Source: Hesperophylax magnus (taxonomy: Eukaryota > Arthropoda > Insecta > Trichoptera > Limnephilidae). From it: 64,000 nt of DNA. The stretch spans positions 1,364,001 to 1,428,000 of the forward strand of contig JAIUSX010000190.1 in assembly GCA_026573805.1 (NCBI GenBank). Reading direction: 5' to 3'. Each line of letters starts with the position of its first letter. Position 1 is the first letter of the stretch. Positions 56,270-64,000 of the stretch are shown here, piece by piece. The notes beneath the pieces were generated by a model. It had not been told where the DNA came from. It did no database searches and was given only the letters and a program-made list of their open reading frames with translations. The translations under genes were made by a program, and so were the position numbers.

Positions 56270-56610
56270 TAGCCATACACAGAAAGCCCGAAGAAAAATA
56301 ATTTCTCTCATCTTTGGATATGCTGTGTAGATGTTTTTTTTAAGGAATGGGAGGAGAGGAAGATCTGGTAAAGAAAAAGGTATATCGGGTGTGGTAGGAT
56401 TCTGGTTGTCAGTGTTCATCCCGCCCACTGGGTGCAAGGCGATGGGTGGAGAGAGTCCTGCTGGAGAGGTAAAAAGATCTACCTCAACTAGTTTCTCCAA
56501 ATCCGGCCTGCCACCCTGTAGGTGGGCAGACGCATCAGCCGCCAAGACCTAGACAATCATCACCATAAGAACCCGGACACTCCTGCTAAGTCACCAAACA
56601 GAGCAAACCG
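56270..56610 (-). repeat. Repeat family C, copy 5, reverse
   Basis: In reverse it begins with GGTGACTTAGCAGGAGTGTC and carries CTCTCCACCCATCGCCTTGC, then GTGGGCGGGATG and CCAAAGATGAGAGAAATTAT. More diverged than the others; the first ~70 bp of the family are missing. The frames on both strands here are shadows. Confidence 0.7.
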
Positions 56611-56614
56611 TTAA

Positions 56615-57850
56615 ATATATTAAAGATGTGTTATGGTTTTACTTTTTCCGAGCATTAAAGGTACCTGTTTCATCAGCATGTTAACTAAGAACTGCGTTCA
56701 TTAAAAAAAAAATACTTGGAAGATTAAGAAAAATTCATAAAAGCGTTAACCCGTATTTTAAAGTGTCCCATATTTCCTTGTGTATAGTGTCACCCTAGTC
56801 GCCCCGCGGGCCATGTGGCATTAACGGCCGTTTAAGGTCATGAAAGTTGGCAAGAAGGGACATGAATCACAGACAAATGCGGGAAGAAGTGGGAAAAAAA
56901 TGGCGAACAGAACTTGGTCGCGACCGGCTGAGGAACACACCTTCAAGTTAAGTGTAGATCTACTTGGCATATTATTAACAATAGATATGCTGTAAAATAA
57001 TAAATATTTAGTGCAGATTTAAACTTTAATTGTTGTCACCTTAGTTGGACAGGGTTTTAACGTCACTTTACCTTGTTCTGAGAAATGAGGTGCCAAAGTT
57101 TGCAAAAACGATATATAATAATCTATTTACCGACTTTGGGGTTAAATCTTGTGTAAAGTATTTTGATTTAACATATTTTCAACGAACATACTGAAATAGG
57201 ACGTATACGTATACAATGCACTGTAGCAGGTCACTTTTGCCCTGCTACTGTAATAGAATGCTATACACAACTCTATCCAAAGACCGCTTTGATCGCAGGG
57301 AACCAGACGACAAAACTTTACGGAAGAACTGCTCCAGACGACAAACTTACGGGAGATTCTGATGGCGGAATCAGCTTGTTCGAAGTAATCGCTGGTCATC
57401 ATGTCAATCTTAACAAATTCCACAGTTCTTTCCTAAGAGCTGTATGGTGCCCATCGGTGAATCAGGTCAGACAATAATCTTTGTACACAATGTCACATAT
57501 TTAACTGTAAATTGCTATCATAAAATTCCTACCGTGCTTGCAAGCTTCGTTCGCAGCACACACCCTTGAGAATATGTTAACCATGCCAATTGAGAGTCTC
57601 ATGTTTCTATTTGATTTGAATAAATGTAGTTAATCTTCGTCTTTCTTTTTATTCAATATCAAAGCAATCCCTTTCTGTCAGTAATCTATTATGTTACAAT
57701 GGCGACTAGAGTGTCATAATTAATATTAGCCTAAATAATAGCGTTACAATTTGCGCCAAAGTGGTAGTTGGTCATGTTAATTTAAAAGTTTTACAGCACC
57801 ACTAACTAACACATCACCAGGAACAGAATTACATGGAGATGAATGATGGA
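56615..57850. other. Unassigned DNA
   Basis: Frames at 57142-57423 (minus) and 57289-57477 (plus) overlap, have no motif and are not called. Confidence 0.4.
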
Positions 57851-57854
57851 CTCG

Positions 57855-58165
57855 CGGAATGTCACAGCGGTGCTGCCAAGGTGAGGATATTGTGTCAGCA
57901 GCTGGTCCAGTTTCTTCTCCACCTAGGATTCTTGCTGCGAGTCTCCATCCTCTATCTTCGTCGAATTTCACAGCGGTGTTGCCAAGGTCTTGTAGCGGAT
58001 ATTGTGTCAGCTCTTTATTAGCAGCAAACTGGACTTTGGACGGATGACAAACCTCGTGCTGGCACTGTTGGTGGACGCGGTGCACTCTTTCGTTGAAGCA
58101 GCTGGTCCAGTTTCTTCACCACCTATGATTTTTGCTGCAGAGTCTCCATCTTCTATCTTCGTGTC
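57855..58165 (+). repeat. Diverged duplicated segments
   Basis: Two blocks are each present twice. Block 1 (TCACAGCGGTGCTGCCAAGG with ATATTGTGTCAG) is at ~57860 and ~57968. Block 2 (AGCTGGTCCAGTTTCTTC, CACCTA, GAGTCTCCATC, CTATCTTCGT) is at ~57900 and ~58099. In one frame block 2 reads AAGPVSSPP both times, so it may be decayed coding sequence. Confidence 0.6.
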
Positions 58166-58229
58166 ACCTGTTCCTGTACTTCATTTTATTCAACTTAATT
58201 TCACTTTATTTTTGTAGGTAATATTTGTA

Positions 58230-58320
58230 TTTTTTGTAATACCTGCATCAACTGTAAAGTGCCCCTGAGGTGATATCTCACAAAAGCAGCGCTATACAAA
58301 TTATCCAATAAATAAATTAC
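58230..58320 (+). mobile_element. CR1/L2-like LINE 3' end fragment
   Basis: CTGCATCAACTGTAAAGTGC, AGCAGCGCTATACAAATTAT and CCAATAAATAAAT resemble the 3' end at 27050. No polymerase C-terminus precedes it. Confidence 0.4.
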
Positions 58321-58329
58321 CAATTTTAA

Positions 58330-60590
58330 AACATAGCTAAATGTGTAGATATAAATATATGAAACTAGCTGGGGCAAAATAATTCAGTGCATAAGGTTCT
58401 AACCACATTTCCTTAAAGCCATGCCAAGACTAGTTTAATAGACAAGGTATTATTAAATATGTTCCTTTAAAATATGTCTAAAATACTTTATACAGGATTG
58501 AACCACAAATCATTAAATGTTAAATAGATGATGAGAAATCGTCTTTGTAAACTTTGACACCTCAGAACATGGTAAGAAGAAGCTGGAACCATGTCTAACT
58601 AAAGTGGCGAACTACACTGCGCCTCGCAAAAACTATCAACTGTCAGATACAAAAAAAATATCAGTTGGAAAAGGTTCAAAGTGATGTTAGAACCTTGTTA
58701 AATAAATGGAAGCTGTAAAACTTGATATTAGAAATTTAACTTTTTACTTCGTCATAAAGTTATTTTGGTTATAGAAATTAGTCAAAAAAAATTGCCTTAA
58801 AAAGAAAATTTTCAAAAAGATGGCAGTTGGAACCTTGTCCGACTGAGATGATGATGTTGCGGCCCTTTTAAATCTAGTTGACAAATTTTAGTTCAAATGT
58901 TAGTTATGTGTATAGCTGCGTGTTAGTTATAATAATTAAGTTTAATAAAATATTATGATAAGGTACCTAATGTACTTAAATGGTATTGCGTTATTCTTAG
59001 TAAGGTGTTATTAAGTTCTGAAAAAATGTGTAAGTACCTTTTGTTTTCATCCAGACAGAAACATATTGTTGAATTTTGTCTGTTGGTGTATCCGGGTTGT
59101 TTCAATGAGGTATACAATGCAGATATGTGGTTGTAGAGTTGTGTGGCGAATATTAACTCCCTGCGTACTCATTAAATAACTTTCTGTCATTGTGTTCCTT
59201 GTTCCACTTAATTAGCAGTCAGACAGTCGTAATGATAGAACTCAAAAATCAAACAAGTGGATATTTCGGTAATTTGCTTTAATTTAAAAATGCATTAAAC
59301 ATTTATGATTTTAGATGAAACTAGGGTTGTGTTTCGGGGAAGACGATAATGAGTTCGAAAACACACGATTATTTTTTTTTATCTAGATAGTTTAGTGACT
59401 AGATATGAAGAGTCAGGTACCTTCATCGTTGCCAGATCCCTTTCCCTTCCCATCTTTCTAAAAAGAAGAGGGAGGGAACTATGATTCATCATTGGAGATA
59501 ATACTATGTTCTCCCATATAATTCTTGTCCAACGCACAGCTGATAACGCGTATTACTTCAGGAAAGAGAATGGGTAACATGAGAAAAATATTTATTGGGG
59601 TGTTACAGATATGATCGCCATTATTTGTCAGGAAATAAGTATTTAGATGATGAAGCTTTTTCTTCTTTCGTTTACTGGCTAAACTTTCTTTGTATTTTTT
59701 TTTATGTTTCCCAAGAGTTTCTATTGGATTAACTTAAAAGGTTCAACTTTAATACTCCAAGAAAAGATTACATTTTTCAATAGCTTAGAGCTTACGAAAC
59801 AATTGGCGATTTTATTTTCTATAGAGCAGAGGATATTTTTTTTGTTCGTATGGCAACTACAAATTTGTGTTATATTGATAAGGATTAACTCTTGAAAATT
59901 TGATATTTGACAGGAAAAACAGCACAAGTGTTCGGTGCAAGTCTCTTTTCGTACATTATGACTGTATATTTGCATTCTTTGAAATCTATAATCTTGAAGA
60001 ATATCCGGGAGTAAAGTGCACTAATTTTGGAAGGACTTTCTACATGATAGTACAAGTAAAGTGTTTTCTTAATTCCAATGCTTTAAGGTAGTTTATGATA
60101 TATATTTTTTACGACTACTATTTGACAGAATTGCAACTAAAAGTTACTGCACTTTAATCCAAGACATACTATATTCATTTCAACATTACGCAAAAAACGC
60201 TTCATCTATACACAATAAATTAATACAAATCTCTCTTACAAATCGTTAAATAATAATTTCGTAAGTTCGAACATAAAATCACATTAAAATATGATATAGA
60301 ATCATCTCCTTTTGTAAAATGCGTAGATTCCACTCATTTATGAACACCGCTTATTGGTAAATGGAGAAAAATCATTAAAATCCAGTTAAAACGGGACAGC
60401 AGGCCACTTCACAATAAAATTTTAATGCTGTTGCAATCCCACGAGTTCCATATAATAGTCAGATAAAAAATGGTATTGCTGATTTATTAAAATCCGGTTA
60501 AAAACGGTATTACAGGTCGTCTCCTGTGAAACTTTTAGTATATTTCTTATATATGAGAACACGGGTTCATGCGTCTGGGTTTGCTCTATT
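58330..60590. other. Unassigned AT-rich DNA
   Basis: No gene. At 60372-60405 and 60480-60512 a segment like AAATCCGGTTAAAAACGG with GCAGGCC is repeated; the same piece is at 32010. Overlapping frames at 59704-59975 have no motif. Confidence 0.4.
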
Positions 60591-60594
60591 AATC

Positions 60595-61101
60595 AGGGTT
60601 TTCCAATAAGAGGTGTTATTTTGATATTCAATCGAAAAGATCAATGGTTTCGTTGCTTGTGTGGCACGTACTGCCGTCTTGTTAAAGTAAATGTTGTCCA
60701 GACCAATACCATCCAATTCTGGCCATAAAAAATCATTAATCATCTCTCGATAGCGCAATCCATTCACCGTAACTGTTGCTCCAGCCTCATTTTAGAAAAA
60801 GTAAGGTCCAATGACTCCGCCGGACCATAAACCGCACCAAACAGTCACACGTTGAGGATAGAGAGGCTTTTCAACAATAATTCTTGGGTTTTCCGAGCCC
60901 CAGATGCGACAATTTTGCTTGTTGACGAAGCCACCGAGGTGGAAATGGGCCTCATCACTCAGGATGAATTGCATTTGATTCACTCAAATGAATTTTAATA
61001 ATTTCAATGCGTTGTTGAAGCATGTATCGTTCCATTTTTATTAATGGCGTAGTTTCTACTTGTCAAATGTCAAAAAATAACACCTCTTATTGGAAAACCC
61101 T
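60595..61101 (-). mobile_element. Internally deleted Tc1/mariner-type element, copy 2
   Basis: Inverted ends AGGGTTTTCCAATAAGAGGT and its complement. On the minus strand the start MERYMLQQRIEIIKIHLSES is joined to IQFILSDEAHFHLGGFVNKQ (first catalytic aspartate kept), ENPRIIVEKPLYPQRVTVWC and GLWSGGVIGPYF, then LRYREMINDFLWPELDGI and DNIYFNKTAVRAT. The deletion is the same as in the copy at 1500-2053, but fewer stops are present, so this one is younger or better kept. The DNA-binding domain and the rest of the catalytic core are missing. Confidence 0.85.
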
Positions 61102-62091
61102 ATATTTTGACGAAATGCGTAAGTATAATGATTTTTATGAACATGTGTTCACTGTTCAGACGTCGCACACTGGGGCCAAATACCAGAAGTTGATACAATA
61201 AACAAAAAAAATAAATTCAATAGTACGATTTCGCTTCATTTGTTTCGAGGTACCTCGATAGTTGTAGCATTATTATATAGTAGGTAGAAACCTTTGACCA
61301 TACCCTTCTACCTGTGACACCGCTCAGTACAGAGCGAACACTCGTGCAGATAATACGCCGTTTACAAGTGCCAGCATAAACCTCAAGTTCAAGTATTTAT
61401 TTCGGAAGACACCTATTATAAATCCCAAAAGTGAGTATGGAACCATCATGTTCAGGTATTTATCTTATTTTTTCATATTATATTTTGAACATTATTAATT
61501 ATTTTAATAGATAAAATTGTTTATCAAATATATCCAAAATTTAGTCGTGATTTTAAAAAAATTGATATTCTTTTAGAGATTAGTTGAGCTCCGGGCACCT
61601 CCGGGCTATCATTCAAACACTTTTAGGACCAGTAACTATTGTTATTTACGAATCACTTTTAAAATCTTGCACATATGTACACTTTTTTAAGTAATGAATT
61701 ATTTTAATGTGATCGGGAGCTATAATTAAAATGAACAGTTTTTTTAAAAACTCGGGATCAGACAATTTAATATCATGTTAGTTACAAAACCTGTCAGAAT
61801 AGAGATTTATTTCAAAATAATCGTTACCGACATTCAATTTCCATTTTTTGGACGTAAGGTGGTAAAGTGTAACTAAAAGATAAAACTTCATGGTCTCCCT
61901 TCCTAAAACTGTTTATACCACATATCTGGTCATAATAGAACAAAGATAGAACGCGTTTTCTGAGAGAAAGAGTCGTGTCAGTTGGTGACCGATATAGCAC
62001 TACGCAATTCAGCGGTTTTTTATGCTTCGTGACAAATACAGCACTACGTGAACCGAGCGGAGAAATTATTCATTTTCTTTTTTTCACACAG

Positions 62092-62312
62092 GTGTGAATT
62101 CTGATACCTTATTCATGACAAGACGACTATTATTCACAATAATGAAGAACTCTGGATACCTACACATTCCAGATCAGCTAAATTCGCTGCAAAAGGAAAT
62201 GGAGTTGAGGACAGGATGCATCGGTGATCCCAGAAAACATATTTCGAGAAGGATAAATCGCTTCAAATCGGAACACTTTTCACGATGGGTGCAGCGCACC
62301 GGATTGAAGTAA
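62092..62312 (+). pseudogene. Transposase-like frame, part 1
   Basis: Opens right after a good splice acceptor (TTTTCTTTTTTTCACACAG, ending at 62091). The protein part reads MTRRLLFTIMKNSGY, LQKEMELRTGCIGDPRKHIS and FSRWVQRTGLK before a stop at 62310. There is no ATG at the frame start, so it would be an internal exon. The next part continues in another frame, which shows a small indel near 62305. Confidence 0.55.
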
Positions 62313-62590
62313 GATTTCTGGAGAAAAATAAAACATTGCTGGATTCATCAATTTATTTTCCGAATCTTACACTAAAACGCGGTGGTCCCGGTCGCCCGAA
62401 AATTACCTTTGATCAGAGTACAAAACGAATGAAACGACAAAAGACTCTGGATTTGAGAAAGTCTACTCCTCAAACGGAATTAGTTTATGCCACACATATG
62501 GAACTTAGAACTACAGGACAGACAGAGGCGTCTATAGCTATCACTGATATTTTATCGGATTCATCAAGTCCCAGTAAAAGTAGCTTATAG
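62300..62590 (+). pseudogene. Transposase-like frame, part 2
   Basis: Reads FLEKNKTLLDSSIYFPNLTL, then GGPGRPKITFDQSTKRMKRQ and KTLDLRKSTPQTELVYATHM. The basic patch resembles an AT-hook (PGRPK) and would suit DNA binding. The frame is lost again near 62580 by a small indel, after which the protein resumes in part 3. Confidence 0.55.
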
Positions 62591-62870
62591 AAAGTCTCTT
62601 GAAACAGTCACTATGTCAGGAGAGGATGCTGTAGCACTCGTAGTGGAAGCGGGATTATCTCGACATCAATACAATGTAATAAGATCAAATGCTCCAAAAC
62701 TATACCCGTCTTATAAAATTGTACAGGCCGCAAAAAGGAATGTTACCCAGTACCCAGCAAAAATCAATGTTAGTGATATTTCAGTTCATGATGATTTGCA
62801 GACAATACTCAATCGTTTGGTCTTCGCTCAGGGCAATGTAATACTTACACTCAATTCTAAGGAATTATAA
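62580..62870 (+). pseudogene. Transposase-like frame, part 3
   Basis: Reads VAYRKSLETVTMSGEDAVAL, VVEAGLSRHQYNVIRSNAPK and LYPSYKIVQAAKRNV, then VHDDLQTILNRLV. The pattern LSRxQYxxIRxxAPxLYPSYxxVxxAK looks like the region before the catalytic core in Transib- or RAG1-like proteins, from memory of the family and not from a search. Stop at 62868. Confidence 0.55.
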
Positions 62871-62901
62871 AATATGTTTTCAATTTGTTGTTTTTGTTAT
62901 C

Positions 62902-63141
62902 AGATCCTCTGCGAGCAAAAGGAAGCAGCCAAAAAAAAAATTGACCACACTCCCCATAGAAGCGGTAGAACTGTTAATGGCTCCATCATTACATCCGACA
63001 GGTGAAAATTATTCAAGTACTCAGGATGATGATGATGATAGTGACGATTACGATTATTATGATGATCGTGATGATGGTAGTGTTGATGATGGTGATGATG
63101 ATAATGATTTTGACTCAATCAAGTCGGATAAAGAGAATTGA
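62902..63141 (+). pseudogene. Acidic C-terminal frame in the Transib-like element
   Basis: It follows an acceptor-like TTTTTGTTATCAG and reads RSSASKRKQPKKK (basic), LTTLPIEAVELLMAPSLHPT and then a long Asp-rich tail (STQDDDDDSDDYDYYDDRDD and on) to TGA at 63139. A (GAT)n-like microsatellite at 63026-63110 encodes the tail. An AATAAA lies near 63196. I take it as the last exon of the same gene, reached by an internal deletion that removed the catalytic centre. Confidence 0.45.
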
Positions 63142-63329
63142 TTTTTTTGTTTTGTTATTTATTTATTTAAATCGTGAATATAAAATATGTACATAATAAA
63201 ATTTACATATATTATGTATTTAAAATTTTTGTTTTTTTATAACCTTCCTTTCCACATTCAAATTTTCTCTTAAAAACGTCCCTGTGAATAAAGGGCGTTT
63301 TTCATCACTCTTGCCCCAGTGTGCGTCGC

Positions 63330-64000
63330 GTTAATACGTTACTTTTTTACTAAAAACTTAACATGAAAACTATCAATTCATTCGGTCCCGTTTTTAACAG
63401 GAATACGAATAATTTGAAGAGATTGTTAAAAATTAAGCAATATTTTAAATCAGTTTGTTTTCTATGTGTAATGTGAAAAACATATACTTGGACTTTAGTG
63501 ATTTTCAAAGGTTGCATCATTTGAACTATATTGGTATTGCGTTGTGATGCAAATTCAAACGATAGATATACTCCTCTTTTCTACATGCTTTTTCAGAAAT
63601 ATTTTAATAAAATATAATATTCGACAAATCAATTACGATAAATCAATTTTGAAAGCACAAATTCAAATTTATAATGAAATATTTTAGGAATTTCCCGCTT
63701 TGTTATACGACGATGATGTTTTTCCACAATCATTATTTTCAGCTTATGCGTAATGCAATATTATCATAATTAGCAATTTACACTCATATTCATAAATTTT
63801 GAGTTATATACTCTCATGAAAATATTTAATATAGTATTACCGTTGACGTTTAATTTTGCAATGTATTTCATAAACAAAAAAAGATAATGATATTTGGAGA
63901 AAACTAATATTGGAATGCTTTTATTACAGTTTTGGTTTGACTTTTTATAGAAGATTAGATTTTAATAAATTTAAAACTATTGTGTAAAATACGTAGTGAT
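63330..64000. other. Unassigned AT-rich DNA
   Basis: No recognised content. CGTTTTTAACAGG near 63390 resembles the small repeat at 60.4 kb in reverse. Confidence 0.45.

Larger units (their letters stand above)
61161..63328. mobile_element. Candidate Transib-type DNA transposon
   Basis: The element 61166-63323 (2158 bp) has ends CACACTGGGGC (left) and its exact complement (right), flanked on both sides by CGTCG (61161-61165 and 63324-63328). Transib transposons are known for 5-bp GC-rich target duplications of CGNCG type and ends starting CAC, related to V(D)J recombination signals. Inside is a plus-strand, frameshifted ORF series (62092-63141). The catalytic core of the transposase is not seen, so the copy is defective. 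Without a database search the family name is inference. Confidence 0.7.

Noticed and set aside
62900..63118. Histidine-rich minus-strand protein
   Set aside because: It is the complement of the GAT microsatellite that encodes the acidic tail on the plus strand.

Overview
This window looks like AT-rich, repeat-laden nuclear DNA of an animal, most likely an insect. The evidence is the non-LTR retrotransposons with insect-type C-terminal motifs, a Tc1/mariner deletion derivative, a Penelope-like element, tRNA-derived SINEs and a Transib-like DNA transposon. No ribosome-binding sites, operons or long intact ORFs suggest a prokaryote. The order cannot be fixed from the sequence alone. I found no host protein-coding gene that I can defend, so the window reads as intergenic or intronic DNA that has become a transposon graveyard.

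Layout. 0-4 kb: a LINE 3' end with a TTGAT tail, an internally deleted mariner copy, and a decayed Penelope-type hammerhead motif. 4-9 kb: mostly unassigned DNA with a small GC-rich promoter-like patch near 5.9 kb, a SINE (family D, 6.5 kb) and a truncated Penelope-like element at 8.2-8.8 kb flanked by inverted repeats that each carry a hammerhead ribozyme. 12-15 kb: another family D SINE with a nested element, family B SINEs and a long foldback palindrome. 15-20 kb: a LINE fragment and a 13-bp minisatellite. 20-30 kb: three copies of a ~420-bp repeat (family C), a foldback MITE, a 1.4-kb inverted-repeat element with a nested SINE, and two LINE 3' fragments pointing away from each other. 30-45 kb: decayed LINE pieces, tRNA-like SINE heads and further foldbacks.

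45.9-49.4 kb holds the best-preserved LINE: an open endonuclease ORF, a reverse transcriptase broken by a few stops and frameshifts, a 3' UTR and a poly(A) tail. 50-58 kb: more family C, a Penelope-type palindrome, a TA-flanked inverted-repeat element at 55.2-55.7 kb and a small duplicated sequence. 60.6-63.3 kb: a second mariner derivative in reverse orientation, then a 2.16-kb candidate Transib with a perfect 5-bp CGTCG target duplication, CACACTGGGGC termini and a frameshifted transposase-like ORF series.

The most interesting threads are (i) hammerhead-ribozyme-like cores in several unrelated-looking places, with the same geometry but different, still complementary stem II sequences, and (ii) the Transib-like element, whose ends resemble recombination signal sequences. 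Nearly every call rests on reading the sequence by eye; no homology search was available.
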